The notes under the pieces are model-generated. The model had not been told where the DNA came from. It worked only from the letters and a program-made list of their open reading frames with translations, and did not search any database. 64,000 bases of DNA from Symsagittifera roscoffensis. Taxonomy: Eukaryota > Xenacoelomorpha > Acoela > Convolutidae. Shown in pieces: positions 1-13,038 of this stretch (the first letter of the stretch is position 1; each line of letters begins with the position of its first letter). The DNA is taken from contig NC_087064.1 in the NCBI RefSeq assembly GCF_963678635.1, forward strand, positions 67,630,025 to 67,694,024, read 5' to 3'. The translations under genes were made by a program, and so were the position numbers.

Positions 1-330
1 GTGTTGTATATGCACAATAAACATTACAATGAGGAACTGGGTTAAGTGCAACGTAGTATGTAAATGCGTCAACTATGACCATTATATTCAATTTTCCTTC
101 TGACGAGGGTGATCTTGGTCCTTTTGTATCGAATGAGATTCTGTGGTTAAAGTATAAACTTTGTACTTTAAAATTTTCTTTTTCTGCTATTTTCCTTTGA
201 TATGGTTATGGTTTACTTAATTGGCATGTTGTGCAATCGGTGCATAATACTTTGATCCAAAACGGTGCATTTGGAAAGTAAAAATTTTGAATAGAGTTTG
301 AGTATGTTCTTTCTGATCCTGCATGTCCCT
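1..330 (-). pseudogene. Integrase remnant of the LTR element
   Basis: On the minus strand a Cys-x2-Cys pair (around 230) fits the second half of an HHCC zinc finger. It is followed, towards position 1, by a segment reading roughly ISFDTKGP and IMVIVDAFTYYVALNPVP, which resembles the start of the DDE integrase core with its first Asp. At least one stop falls between the finger and the core. The remaining catalytic residues lie beyond the window start. The assignment is supported by the RNase H remnant immediately upstream on the same strand. Confidence 0.65.
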
Positions 331-388
331 TAGTATTCAAGGAATGTTATATTCGAAAGACTAGGAGTATCATACTTAGTGGTAAACA

Positions 389-640
389 GGGTACTCTTAA
401 ATCAAATCTTCGGTATTCTAAAATACTTGTTTCCTCATTTATGGATGTTTTACTGAACTTTGTAAAATATTTAAGAAGTGTTTTGTTTCCTAGAATTAAG
501 ATAACAGGGTAAACAGGGAGGGTACTCTTAAATCAAATCTTTGGTATTCTAAAATATTTGCTTCCTCATTTATGGATGTTTTACTGAACTTTGTAAAATA
601 TTTAAGAAGTGTTTTGTTTCCAAGAATTAGGATATCTGTT
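389..640. repeat. 131-bp tandem duplication inside the LTR element
   Basis: The stretch starting at 391 (GTACTCTTAAATCAAATC) recurs from 522 with only a few substitutions over about 115 bp. This gives two adjacent units offset by 131 bp. It lies in the integrase part of the decayed LTR element and creates the short minus-strand ORF at 496-723, which is therefore not a separate gene. Confidence 0.85.
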
Positions 641-1149
641 TTTATGGGTTTTGTTTCATAATTGCGCCAAAATTTCAATTTTCTAATGACTGGTAAAGGT
701 TTTAATATTTTTGTAGCATTCAAGTGTTATTTCCTCTGTCTTTAGTAGAAAGATATTTTCAATTTCTATTTTTAGAGAGGTATGTTTTCTAGGGGGTCAT
801 GGAGGTTAAAAACTTGATTTTTGTGTACATTGAATCGGTATCTGGAGGTCCTGATAATTTTATATTATCAGTTAGATTTTTTTATTCTATTAAAGGGAAT
901 AGGCCTGTCCTATACATTTTTTGTCTGATTGTTTTTTGTTGTGAATTGTTTTTGATCCATGATGAATATGGTATCGAATCAAATGTAGAGTTTACTAATA
1001 GTTCTAATTCGTAGTGATTATTTTGGCAATCTAAATTTAATGGAAAGTGCTGTAAGTTATTCATTTGTGAGTGATCAACGTCAGTTTTTACTGCATGTTT
1101 TCATTCTAAATATTGTGATGTTTCGTCTTTTGCAAGAAAAAACATAATA

Positions 1150-1700
1150 TTCTGTGGTATTTCAACTGTTGTTTTTCTTGTTAATAATTCAGGTAGTGTA
1201 CTTCTACTGAGTGTGTCCGGTAATGCAAGATTTTTTCCTGCTGTCCAAACTATATGTAAATTTGGAAATTTCCTTAAAATTCATTGAAATCTATAATCTC
1301 TTTGGCTGGATTTAATTTTTGTGTAAAGAGAAAAATTAGAGGTTTATGGTCTGTAAGTAGAACTATTGGATGTAAAAATTCATCATATTCTGTGAGAGTG
1401 TTTATTATAGCTGTTCATTCTTTTGTTAGTGTAGAGAGTCTAAGTTCAGCTTGTGTAAATAGTTTTGAGTTTGCGTCGCACATAGCATAAAATGGTTGGT
1501 CTGGATCTGGAATAGTATTTCATATTGGTTCAGTGAGTGTTTTTATTTCTTCAAATCGTTTCTGATGTTTTGTTGTCCATTCTAAATTATATTTGTGGCC
1601 GAGAGTGTTAGAAACTGGTATTAAATATAGTTGCATTTTATTGACATATTTACTTAAGAAAGTAAGCATTCCAAAAGATTCTTTTATCCGAGGCTGCTTT
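1150..1700 (-). pseudogene. RNase H remnant of the LTR element
   Basis: The minus strand around 1370-1310 reads VLLTDHKPLIFLF, the TDHKPL signature typical of Ty3/gypsy RNase H. Further along (1270-1190) comes a segment ending in ALPDTLSR, matching the conserved end of the RNase H/tether region before integrase. Upstream, around 1590-1450, residues such as QKRFEEIK and PDPDQPFYAMCDA fit the RT thumb to RNase H junction with the first catalytic Asp. Several stops interrupt the frame. A 22-bp direct duplication (TTTATCCGAGGCTGCTTTCATG) lies just upstream at about 1685-1725. Confidence 0.7.
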
Positions 1701-2820
1701 CATGATTTATCCGAGGCTGCTTTCATGTTTTTTAAGTAGTATTTGATGATACTTATCTAAGACAATAAACGTTTCGTTTTTCGTCTGTGATTGCATGAAA
1801 TATTAACTAAATGCTGAAAATGCTGCTTTTCCTATGGAGATTCCATAAAAAAGTATAATAATTTTTTTTGTTGGTTCCCAATAACGAATTGCGTTAATCA
1901 TCGTGATTGTTCATCTAGTGGCTTTGGTTGTATGCACTGTTCTTGTCAGCTGTTGTGAAGTATTTTCCGTTAGTTTTTGTAAGAATTACTTGAATTGCTT
2001 CTATTTGCCGACTAATTTTAGCTTCATCAATGAGCGAATTGAGGTATTTTGCGTCTAAAACGATAATGATTCTCCTTTTGCTAAAATAATAACGGGATTT
2101 ATGAATGTGTTTTCCTTTGGTTGTTCTTCTTTTTTTTTACTGCGTAAATAATTTCATAAAAATTTAGTATGTCTAGTAACCTATTGATTTTTTCTTGCAA
2201 ATGAATTGGGATTTACTTGCTCGTTAGTTTTTGAAAACTGCGTCAGGTTTCAGAGGTAAGTGTTGTGGTAAATTTATTTTTCCAACATCAATTTTAGATC
2301 TGGCGTAAACTATTGGCTAATTTAGTAACAGTTCGCCTAGTTGCTCAAACTCTTTTTGTGTAATTTGAGCGTGTTGAAATTGAACTTTATTAGGAATTTT
2401 TGTTGTTCAGTGGTTTATTTTTATATCTGAAATGTTGGTTTAAAATAAGTTGTTTTTGTGAAGTAGTCTGTGTTTCGTTTTCATTCACTTATTATTTTAT
2501 ATTTGAATAATTCTTCAATAAAAATTAATGATTGACGTATATCTAATAGTTTTAACATATCATTCACTCTATATGCTATTTCTTTTGTGGGAGAAATTGT
2601 TGCATTACTTTCACAATAACCTAGAACTTCTAGAGGTAATGTTATTTTATGTGGAGAGTTTTTGTATAAATGTAAAGAAATTATATCTTAAATTGTATTT
2701 TCCGTATATTTAATGAATGAGATTGTTACTCGGAAAAACTTATGAATTGGCTTAAATTCAAGGTCTGACATATATAGTTGATGTTTGTTCTGTTATATTG
2801 ATGGACTTGACCTACTGAAA
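1700..2820 (-). pseudogene. Reverse transcriptase remnant, heavily decayed
   Basis: This interval lies between the recognisable protease and RNase H on the minus strand, where RT should be. Only short RT-like stretches survive, and I could not find an intact (Y/F)xDD catalytic box. The call is mainly positional. The plus-strand ORF at 2528-2713 has no recognisable features and is treated as chance. Confidence 0.5.
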
Positions 2821-2822
2821 AG

Positions 2823-3330
2823 TTATATACATATCCTGCTTATAGTTTCAAGTTTTCGTTCTTGGTTATATATAGGGTAGAAATTGGAGAAGAATGATGG
2901 TTGTTTAATTAATCTTCGAAAGAATGTAAGTGATGTGTTTTTCATTCTTGTATGTTTGTCTTTCAAATGTATTTTGGCTTTTAAAACTTTAATAGTTGGA
3001 TTAAATTTAGTAATAAATGGTATTCCAACGATGTTGTGTTTTTTATCTGTGATATGGATTGTTTGTTTGGCAGCTTTACTTGAAAATTTTTTCTGTTCCA
3101 TTGTTTGAGTGGGAACAAGGAATAATTCAATTTTTCCAAAATTAGTTAAACTTGATCCTTGGGCTGTGGCTATTTTGCTTGATGTTTTAGAGGGTATTAA
3201 TTTTGGATGTAAAGTTTGTATTTCCTTCCATGTGGGAATGTTTATGATATTTCATTCTGCTCCTGAGTCTATCTAAAAAATTGATTTCGAGGTCTGGTGA
3301 TTGAAAATCTTAACTTTTTGGACTTTATCA
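2823..3330 (-). pseudogene. Retroviral-type aspartic protease of the LTR element
   Basis: On the minus strand near 3270-3240 the sequence reads IDSGAEWNIINIPTW, with the D-S-G-A active-site motif of retropepsin-like proteases. It is followed in the open frame 3101-2823 by HNIVGIPFITKFNPTI, the IxGxPF-type end of gypsy proteases. An in-frame stop lies just before the DSGA motif. In an active element the enzyme would cleave the Gag-Pol polyprotein. Here it belongs to a dead copy. Confidence 0.7.
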
Positions 3331-3559
3331 GAGAAGTGGGATTGTCCAAATTTTTTCTTTGAGTAGTTGCATTTTATTTGATGTATTTTGATATATATTG
3401 TTTTCGCTTGAACTTCCTCCATGTTCTTGTTCAGTATAGTGTGTTAATTTTTGAGTATTATGATGGTTTTGGAGATGATTTTCATTTTTTTGGTAAAAAT
3501 TCGATTCTATTGGTGTTTCGTATTCATTTCTGATGTGAAGCATGTTCATTGAAAATGTA

Positions 3560-4260
3560 ATTTCTGTTTCGCTCTAATCGTCTGTGGATTCGCAATTCAG
3601 GTGATTTAGTTGTAATACTGTGTTTTCTGTGTTATTAATACTGGGAGGGCCAAATTTAGTTTCTTCAGGTGATTGTACTTGGTTAATTTATTTTTGATGG
3701 TAGGCTAGGCTGTACTCTTTCTATAGTTTTGTTCTAAAATTTGATATTGTGTATTTTTTCTGTGCGGTGATTGTAAATAATTTCTTTGTGAATTTGGATA
3801 TTTTGAGTTTCAATTCTTAAAATTGTCACGTGATCTATTGTGAGAATTTTTATAGTTTGATCTACTGTTTAAATAGTTTCGTGATCTGTTACTTTGATAT
3901 TTTCTGTTTCTATTGTTTGAATAGTTTCTGTTTCTTTTATATGAGGAATTTCTAAAACGGTTGTTCAAATAATATCTATTTTGGGAGTTTGAGTTTGAAC
4001 GATTTCTGTTATATTTTGAGAAGTTACTTCTGTTTGAGTTTGATTTTGAATAGTTGTTTCGATATTGATTGTTCTGACTGTTTGGTCGACTTAATCTATT
4101 TTGTGAGAAACTTCGTGAATTTCTTTGATCTGGAGATCTTCCGCGATAGTTAAATCTGTAGGGTGATTGTTGTCTAGAGGTATTATAGTTGTGGTTTTCC
4201 TGAATTATTGTTACTGTGAATGATTTTGTTTGGTAAATTTTGGTCTTTTTTTCATGTATT
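3560..4260 (-). pseudogene. Arg/Ser/Asn/Tyr-rich basic segment (nucleocapsid-like) of the LTR element
   Basis: The minus-strand reading is dominated by Arg, Asn, Ser and Tyr, with repeated short units such as RNRSNSNSQNR. This composition fits an RNA-binding C-terminal part of Gag. No clear CCHC zinc knuckle is visible. The low-complexity plus-strand text (repeats of TTTCTGTTT and GATCTGTT) is the complement of these codons. Confidence 0.45.
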
Positions 4261-4399
4261 GGTAAAATGACGTATTTGGTTTTCTATGTTTTTGTGGTTT
4301 GTTCTGATTATCTTGTTGTTTTGTCTATATTCAGCAATGCTATGTCCATATCTGCGGGAATAGTAACACCAGTTTTTGAAAGATGGTTGCCTTTAAAAT

Positions 4400-6760
4400 A
4401 TATGTTTCTCTCGTAGATATTTTTTATTTGAGTGATTTTTTCAGCTAATTCAGTGTCAGAGTCATGAATATTATGTAATTGTGAAGTAATGATTTGGATG
4501 TTGTTTTTATATTGATATTTTCAATTTTCTGTTTCTTAGTGATTTCGGCTTGTTCTAGTATATCTACTAGCTTTCTGAAGTCTATATCGGTTTCTCGAAT
4601 TGAAAATGGATGTGATACTCTCTTTTTTATCGCTTTTTTCCGTAATTGTGGTGTTACCGTCATCATTAAAATTTCTGTAATTTTTCTGTTTTTAAAGTCA
4701 TGCGTATTAAGGGAAAAAGCTCTTCTTACTAATGTTTCAATTCTTACTGCAAGTTGCTCAATTGATTCATTTGGGATTATACAAATTTCATTGCATAAAA
4801 CTCTTTGGTGTTGTTTGTGTCTTTAGGAGTCATTTTTTTTTTTGAAAATTCTTGAGTGAATCTTTTCCAGTCTGATTTAATATCAATAGGTAAAACTGAA
4901 AACCATTTTGGGCTGCGCGTCTATGTATCCAATTTTGATGAAGTGGCGTGTTTACTGGTTCAGGTCATATTTTCAAAATCAAATTGGCTGTGACTGCATT
5001 TAAATTTTCTACTGAGTATTCGGGATCTGTTATTTGGTATTTGAGAAAGTATTTGGTATTTGAGAAAAATTGGTAAGTTGGGTTTTTGTAATTTCGCGTT
5101 GTTGTAAATAAAAAGGGATTTCATTTTGCATTTGAAATGGTTGGTAATTTTGTGTATTTACTGGGTTTTGGGATTGAAAGTTACTATTGTATGACGTTGG
5201 GTTATGTCTTGTTTGTCGTGTTTAATCGTTTCGTGTATATGGTTCGAAACAATCTGGTTGATAGAAAAGATCTGATTGATCAATGTTCCAATTATTGTTT
5301 TGCTGACTTGTATTGCCTCGTTGTTGATTTTGATGATAGTATTCTTCATCTTCGGAGTGATTTGGTTGATTCTTAATATCGTGTTTGTTTGTTAAGTTTT
5401 TATTTTGTTGAAAAAATCAATAATTTGCGCTAGGGTCTAGTGTAGCTCGTTGTTGATCATTAAAAAAACACTGATTGAGAAATTTGTTGTGGTACATATT
5501 GATTTTGTGATTTTGATTGATTTTGATTTTTCATATTGGGGGTTTTTGTTGTTTTGGTTTTTGCAGAAAAACTATAGTTATGATCTGAGAAGATATTTAT
5601 TTTGACTTCGCTTGCTTATTTGTTTGACTTGATGCCGTTACTGATCTAAATGTTTGATGGTCCAATTGTAAATATTTTGGAAAAACGGAAATTTTTACTG
5701 TGGATTTTATAGTTGTTTGTGGAAATGTTGCGTTTTTATTTCTTGGAGTTGTAAGTGTAGGGTGAATAGGGGAAATGCTTTGTTGTGTCGTTGTTGGCAT
5801 TGTTTCAAATCTTTCTTCTTTTACGAAATGTGATGGATTTTGAATATCTTGTTTTGTAAGATATCTTGTTCCGTTTAAATTTTCTTGATTAAAAATGTAG
5901 AATTTAAACTATCGTTTCCTGTTATGACAGTGAATATTGAATTGTAGTTTAAAGGAGTTGCATCAATATTAAGTGGAGTTATCCTAACATAGTCTCTATT
6001 GATGGAAACTGTGGTAAATGCTTGACTTGATATATTATTTGGTATATTAATAATTATTGGATGAGACCATCAGGATCCCAAACATAATATGTTTCATCTG
6101 CCAGTATAGTTTCATCGTCTCAATTTTGTGGTCAAAAACGTTTTCATGGTGGTGATATGAGATCAATGTTATGGGCTAAAAATTCAATTATAAACCATGC
6201 TACTATCTTTCGTAGATCGTGTTTAACACTTTGTGATATTTCAGTACTTGTGAAGTTTTCACGGATTGTTTTCAAAATTTTGAGAAAATACATATTTCTT
6301 GTCTTACAGCTGTATGTCGCGAAGTTTGAGTTGAAGAGTCAATTGTGTTTTATTTTCATTCTACTATGGATAGATAGCTATAGATGATTGAACGTGCATC
6401 GTTTGTGAGTATTGTTTTGTTCTTTGTAATTTTTGGTGTTGTTTATTTTTTATATAATCTGTAAAATCTTTTGAGAACTCTATATTTATATCGTCTGTTG
6501 TATTTGTTGTTTTATGTGATTTGGTTTTGTGATGCAATTGCGATTGTAAATATATACCATAATACGATGTGATATTACATATATCTTTGAGATAGTAGTC
6601 AGGGGTTTCTCGTTTTAGTTTCACTTCAGGAAATTCTTGTTTACACGGGCTATTTCCTTTTTCGAATAGATTTGTAATTAAGTTGTGACAAAATCGTACT
6701 TGTCCTCGGGAGGGATCATTTTGTGGTTTTATGAAAAAATAGGAGTTTCGAGTCATCATC
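4400..6760 (-). pseudogene. Gag-like region of the LTR element
   Basis: Four minus-strand open stretches (6759-6364, 5800-5597, 5349-5158, 4666-4445) lie in line upstream of the protease. The first has two adjacent ATG codons and 131 residues, and may be the start of Gag. The last, with TPQLRKKAIKKRVSH and FRKLVDILEQAE, looks like a helical capsid-type segment. The stretches are separated by stops and frame changes. The call is by position and composition, without a diagnostic motif. Confidence 0.4.
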
Positions 6761-8990
6761 GAAGTTTTCGTTGTATACGATCATGTTTTATATTGTACAA
6801 TTATTAGTGTGTAACACTCAATAAGTATTATTGGTTGATTCCAATTATATAGGCGTATTGTTTTGTTGATATATGACTTTTTTGGTTTGCTTTTATTGAT
6901 GATGTAGCTTTTATTGTAGCTTTTGCGTCGGAAAAATATATTTGGACGTCAATCGGGTCATTTTTTCATCGAATATTTTACATATTGATGTTCCTGTATT
7001 GTGTATATTTCTGATTCAGAGACTGCGTTTCTTTGTTTTAAAAAGTCGTCTTTTTATAATTTGTTTTTTGTTTTGTTATGATTGTCTTTTTCCGGGTTGG
7101 TCTTGTTTTTCTAATATATCCTATTGTTTGTCTGTGTGGTGTGATTACAAGATCGTATCTTCCAATTCTAATTAAAAAATTATTTAAAACGATTGTTTAT
7201 TTGCTACCTAGATTATCTCTTGACATAAGCTTCAGGATGATGGATGCAATATTTGAGGGCTAGTTTTTATTTTCCTAAATTGTTAGTCCTTACAATTTTT
7301 GTGTGGTTATCTTAACTTGGGTCATAGATTGTCGGAGTTGACGGGTTGGGGAGAGAAAATTATATCAATTCGTGAGAATGATTTTTTACTTTCTCGTGAC
7401 CAAGTTCCAATTAAAGATAGACTTACCTAATTTTAGTTAGGGGTGGTGATTTGTGATCTAGGTTTGGAGAATAAAACATCAATCTACAAGGTTCAGGTAT
7501 AATTAGAACGCAAGTAGATCGTTAGATACTATTTTATGACTAACTAAGTTTAAGTGATTTAGCCTGGGAGAAGCCTAAGTTTTAGCCCAAGTGTTTCATC
7601 TAAGAGAATAGGCTCGAATGAAGGACGAGTAACCGAAGTTCTTCACTGTTTATCTTAAATAAAATGGTTATTTTTCACAAATTTTGATTAGTCCTGGGTC
7701 GCTTACAAGGATTGGAAATTGAATCGACGTTTGAGGTCGTTAGACACCTAAAATATTGTGTTTGGGAGATAAAAATTGTTCTGATTTGATCCAAGGGAGG
7801 CTTTGATGATCAGAATCTGAACAAATTTATTTAAAGTAACTTTAGAGATCCAAGGAAAGCCTTGATGATCTATGATTTAAATTAAGATAGTTTAAGTGAA
7901 AACAAGGATAAGCCTGGATAAGATTTAATCTACAAGTTTAAGTTTAAAAAGGTTTAAAAATAGAGTTTAGATGATTTTAGTTTTTAGATTTTAGTGTTAT
8001 ATTTTAGGTGATGAAGTTAGGATGAAGAAAAGATGTATATAGATTATTCAAACTTACAAAAAAAATTTTACGATTAAATTTTGTATTTCTTATTCAATGA
8101 AAAATTTCATTTAAAATTTTTCAATTTACTGCAGATTTTTTTTGGGGAGAACGACTGGTGTTGTTATTATCAGTCGTTATTGTCTAAATAGTAGGTTTAG
8201 CACCTTCTGTGGTGAAGAATTATTCTCCAGAAAGTTTTTATGTCAGTAAATGAAAATTTAAGCTTACTGCGGAAAGGATTCTTAATACAAAAACTTCGTC
8301 TTCCGGTTTTCGTCTTACTAGCATGAAGTCAATCGGTAGATTCCTTCCTAATCATAGATCGTGCCTTGTCCTAGGTCTTTTCGCATTACCTGGTATTTCT
8401 CCTATAGTTTGGAAAATCGGCATAGATCTATTGAGTCGTAGAGACCTTTCTAATAAATTCTCTATTCCGTCTAACATTTTTGCAATTTTGCAACTGTCTA
8501 ATTCTCAATTCTATTTTTTTTCTAAATCTAAGTTAGTTAAGGTCTTGTTCGAGACTTTTAGTCCCACCAGTTGAGTTATGTACTAGTGACTGTGCTCATA
8601 GAGTAATTTCAGATAAGGTACACGTCTCCTTGTCACGCTATCATGTTTTCGGCCGGATAGATTCGTGCAACTTCTTAGTCTAATACCGATCCTAATCTTA
8701 CTATTATATCTCCTAGTCTCAAAAGATCTAGTGTATTTTAGTTTGGTTCGAGTTAATTGCCAGAAGGAGAATAACTGTATTCTAAGTTTTTATTTAAATT
8801 GTTCTTGTAGTTTCAGCACTTACAAATAAGTGTAATTGTTAGAGATGAAATATGATTGGTTAGTTAAAAATATTTTATAGTGATATTTCATCATAAATTT
8901 TATTGGTCTATAAATGCTAGTTTAGAATTGGTCCCAAAACATTCAATTTTAAACACAAAAATTGCAAAATATTCAATTACAAACACAAAA
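6760..8990. other. Leader and candidate 5' LTR area, no gene
   Basis: This stretch follows the probable start of Gag on the minus strand, so it should hold the leader and 5' LTR. I could not fix LTR ends or a primer-binding site. Visible structure: two related segments at about 7795-7825 and 7850-7880 sharing CCAAGG.A.GC.TTGATGATC, a potential hairpin with 7-bp arms ACGACTG/CAGTCGT at 8151-8177, and many short direct repeats. The plus ORF at 8323-8574 has no recognisable domain and no supporting splice sites. Confidence 0.3.
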
Positions 8991-10775
8991 ACCAACCCTA
9001 TCATATAGTTTCCATTTGTATTTTCTGACAATCACGCCGTTTTTGCTCCAAAACATTGATAACTTTAAGGACTTTAAGGTATGTTACCCGTGCATGAACG
9101 AAATTTTAAACGCTACCTCCAAATAACGACTCTTTTCACTTTGCGCTGACAAAAAGTAATTCCAATAATTTCAAAAATTCAGGTTTGTTTTTGTTTTGCA
9201 ATTATGAAGTATAATTTTGATTAAAGTTGAAAATGCTATTAACAGTGTCTGATATAGAAATAGGACTTAATGAGACAGGATTAAAGTTGTACAGGTTTAC
9301 GCCGCAACACAATCAATCAAGGATGAGTTGAGCCGTTAAACAGGAGTATTAACTGTTTGGAACAAAAATATTAGACTAAGTGAGTTATGGTAAAATAAGT
9401 CAGTGGGTAATTAATGCTGTCTAATTACTAGAAACCACTTTCCCACTTCCAATCAATTTTGAATTCAAACTCAATAGAAACAAAAAAAGAAATGAAAAAA
9501 AACATAATTTAATTTGGCAAACTGATTAAATGGGAGTGGTTGTTATTTGAATTGAAGATTACACATTTCGTTAAACCCAATTAAAAATTAACAAAAAAAT
9601 TTTCATCTTTGATTATCAAGTGCAATTTGAAAACTGATTGGAAACAAAGAAAACGTTACTTTAAAATATATTGAAAGACCTGTGGCTAAACAGCTCGACA
9701 ATTATTCATTAACTTCTTGTTATCAAATCAACTTTCTGTACAAATACAGGAACGGTATGTGTATCTAGCTATCTTTATATCAATTTATACCAGATAGATG
9801 GGAACTGACGATTTTATTTTCAAAACTTGACTAAACATTTTGAATAACATCTAAGCATACGTTTGAGCGTTTTTGGGCGTCCAGCGACTAATTTAGCTGG
9901 AGACAAAAAACTGTATTTTGTTACGTTCCATTTCCCGATGGGACGAGATGGTTATTTCCAATATGCTAATTCGATAAAATAATTCCCAATCTTTTTGCGA
10001 GGTTTACATTGAGAAATTTTGTTGGTTGAAAGACTCCTGATACAAAATGATTGTTTATTAAGCTAGCGTTTGTCTGAAGTTTTTGTCAATTTATACCAGA
10101 TTGATGGGAAAATAAAATTTACGCTTTTTATTCAACGAAGCAGGCGTTCTTCAATAAGGTCATGTTTATCGGAATGTTTGAATGGCAAAATTTCCAAACT
10201 AATGATATGGTGATGTATTTTTTGCGTCAACACTCCTTGAAAATTAAACTCCTTGTTTTTTCCTACCCGTCTGTTGGCTATGATTGTTACGTTAAACCTA
10301 AGGATGGGGCGGAAACTTTGTTTTCGATATGCTTTGGTATTTTTCTTTTTGTTTTCCACCTAAACTCAAGTACCACAAATATTTATCGTAATGTGTCAAA
10401 AAATTATCTCACTAAAGCCCTTTCAATCGTGATTTCATCAACATTTCACTCGTGATTTCATCGACATTTCACTCGTGATTGTCAGTGTCGAGAAAAACCG
10501 GTTTGAAATTTTAGATTTTTGGTCTCTTTTCGAACTAATATGGTGTTCGTTTAGGCTTATTTAGGCTTATTGTAAGCCAAGAAAGTTTAGTTGTTTTCAA
10601 ATAAAAATAGTTTATGGATTTTTAGCGGCCTTTTGTGAACAAAGTTTCAAAACTCCAAAAATTTCTGTAAAAAATTTTGAATTTTTTTTTCAATTTTTTT
10701 ATTTAAAATTTTTTTTCGTTTGGTTTTAAGTGAACTTTCTTCAGAAACTATTAACCGAATGGCCTTCATTACTAT
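8990..10775. other. Unassigned AT-rich DNA
   Basis: I see no gene. A short tandem repeat lies at about 10431-10480, built on the unit CATTTCACTCGTGATTTCATC. The two overlapping ORFs on opposite strands at 10132-10455 show no domain and are probably chance. Confidence 0.4.
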
Positions 10776-11120
10776 GACTGTTAAATATGCATAAATTCTT
10801 TCTTTCATTCCGATCTTTTTTTCACACCATGCAGAAAAAAAATGATTTTTTTTTGAAAATTGTATTTTTTGAGACTGGTCGGAACGTTCTGTGCTACGTG
10901 CACAGTAAACACGTATCCTTGTTTGATTTGTGCCGAATTACTTGTTTTTACTAGACTGTTAAATATGCTTAAGTTGTTTTTTCCTTTCGATATTTTTTAT
11001 CACACCATGCAGAAAAAAAAACGATATTGATTTGAAAAAAAAAATGTATTTTTTTTAATACTGTGGTCGGAACATTCTGTGCTAGTTACACAGTAACCGG
11101 CTATCCTTGTTTAATTTGTA
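10775..11120. repeat. Family B repeat, two tandem copies (~175 bp)
   Basis: Positions ~10775-10945 and ~10950-11120 are diverged direct copies. Each has GTTAAATATGC near its start, then CACACCATGCAGAAAAAAA, then a conserved end, GGTCGGAAC.TTCTGTGCTA followed by CACAGTAA and TATCCTTGTTT. The end contains a small inverted repeat (TGTGCTA / CACAGTA). A third, shorter relative is at about 38170-38262. Confidence 0.7.
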
Positions 11121-11742
11121 AAAACTACCGAAAAAATTTTGCTTTACACTTTACACAATAGATAGGTCATGGTAGGAAGTTTTTAATAATCATTGTCAGT
11201 TTTTATGTTTGTTCTTTTAACTCATCTAAAATTATAAAATTTATTCTAACATCTTAAATGACATTCGCAAGGTTCAGGTCTTTAAACTTGATATAAGCAG
11301 TTGTTTTTGCATCATAGAATCCGAAATTTTAAGTAATTTACTTTTAGACAGTTTGCCATAAAAATAAAAGCCAGCCGCCATTTATTAGTCAGTCGCTTTT
11401 TTTAACCAGCCGCCATTTTTTTAATAACAGCATGTATTTATAAGATGTTTAATATATTTTAGTTTTTTCAGCTTTCCTATTTTGCAACAAATATAAAAAG
11501 TCTTGGAGCCAGAAAATTTCTCTTGCAACTCACAAATCCAGAGTAAACACAATATGTAGCTATCCTGGGTTGAGAAATCAAGAGCTAATAGCCAGATTAT
11601 TTTAAAACTCGCATCAATACTTATTCGATTCCGCGACTCTAAGAGAACGACTCTGGCCTGATAGATTGCTGAATTAATGGATTGAACAACTTTTTGAAAT
11701 CAATAGAAAATTAATTGCTTTTCTGCATTATTTCGACGACAG
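11120..11742. other. Unassigned AT-rich DNA
   Basis: No ORF or RNA gene is recognisable. A short duplicated phrase, AGCCAGCCGCCATTT / AACCAGCCGCCATTTT, lies at about 11370-11420. Confidence 0.4.
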
Positions 11743-12050
11743 TGGCCGAATATTTTTTACTCGGGTTGGCTTTTAGAGATTTTTAACTAGCCAATTTTGA
11801 CGGAATATTTTAAAATCCTTGAACAGGTAGGGTTGTCTTGATATCAAATTTCAAATGATATTTGATCAATTTTCGCAAACTATGGGGGTATAAAGATTGC
11901 CAAATGTAATCAGTGTTAGAAATCGTTCCAATTTCAACGGAGGCATGCTTTTTAGTCTAATTATCAGTTTGCTACCTGCAAAATATATCATTCTGTTCCT
12001 TACATAGCGTGTGAGGGGATGGTTTTCAAAAAACTATCTCAAAAAAAGTT
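11742..12050 (+). repeat. Family A dispersed repeat, partial (forward)
   Basis: Matches the family A interior in order: a CTCGGGT-containing start, TTTTTAACTAGCCA.TTTTGACGGAAT, TTGCCA, then ATCGTTCCAA, GTTCCTTACATAGCGTGTGAGGGGATG.TTTTC. It lacks the 3' hairpin end and is more diverged than the copies at 31.1 and 40.0 kb. Confidence 0.7.
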
Positions 12051-12462
12051 TTGTGGAGTATTGAGAGATCCAATTTCCCAAACTTGATCCTATTTTCCCA
12101 CAAAAGACCTCGTTTGAGGTAATTCGAATCATAATTATCCATTTTTAATGCAAAAGAAAATCAATACAGCTCCAAACTTTGTTTTTTTTTGAACTAAATG
12201 GAAACCATTCAACAAATTCTGTAGCCTTCGCATAGAATTCTTGCCAAAAGATTTTCAATTTCAAGACTGTTAATTTGCTGCGCTGAGTTCCCTGTTTGCT
12301 ATTCCAAACCTTAAGAAACATCACGTAGTACCCTTTTTGAAACTAAAATTAAGACGAAGATAACTAAAACTTTTTATAGCAATCAGATTTGCAGCTGAAA
12401 AACCATATTTCAGAGATAAGAAACAACCTTATATTTCGATCAGTATAATAGATAGTGAAACA

Positions 12463-12931
12463 ACACTGCTCGTATCGTTTTCAGGGCGAAGCCTTGAAGT
12501 TTCTGAGTGCCCATTAAAATTGATGGAGTAATATTCACTTTCAAAAAAAAAAGAACTTTCAAAATTAAAAAAAAAACTTCAGATTTTTATGCTATGTAAA
12601 GTAACACATTTAGCATATAGTTAAGTATTAAGTAGATCAAATAGCATGCTTCAATTCGATTTAGAACAAGTTCTAAGATGGAACAAATCTCCGCTGACTC
12701 GTTAATAGCACAAACTATATCGCGCGTTAATTATCCCAAATTGGCCAAATAGGCAATCTTGAAACCCCCATAACTTAATGAAAATAGGTCACAGATGAAA
12801 CTTCATTTTAAACTTCAGCTCAAGAAAAAAACAAAAAAGTATAATATGAAATATTTATCAAAATGGTCATTTAAAATGTCGAAATTTGCCTGGACTAAAA
12901 ATACCAACCGAGCACAACTATTCTGTCATTT
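12463..12931 (-). repeat. Family A dispersed repeat (reverse)
   Basis: Reads on the plus strand as the reverse complement of the family. It starts ACTGCTCGTATC with the hairpin half CAGGGCGAAGCC, passes through ATATCGCGCGTTAATTA and CCCAAATTGGCCAAAT, and ends at ACCGAGCACAACTATTCTG. An old copy: the hairpin arms no longer pair perfectly. Confidence 0.8.
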
Positions 12932-12985
12932 TTTTTGAAAATTGGAACAATTAGACATAAAAAATCAATGCAATTTTCTATATAT

Positions 12986-13036
<51 letters not shown>
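12986..13036. repeat. (TA)n microsatellite
   Basis: An uninterrupted run of TA dinucleotides, about 23 units, preceded by a related TATATATTGATA segment. Confidence 0.98.

Positions 13037-13038
<2 letters not shown>

Larger units (their letters stand above)
1..6760 (-). mobile_element. Degenerate Ty3/gypsy-like LTR retrotransposon, cut by window start
   Basis: Reading the minus strand from about 6760 down to 1 gives the order gag-like, Arg/Ser/Asn-rich basic segment, aspartic protease, RT remnant, RNase H, integrase. This is the Ty3/gypsy gene order, with RNase H before integrase. All frames are broken by stops and shifts, so this is an old inactive copy. The integrase end and the 3' LTR lie outside the window. 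A 5' LTR should lie above 6760, but I cannot prove its limits because its partner is not present. The family assignment rests on motifs in the separate entries for each domain. No intact protein can come from this copy. Confidence 0.75.
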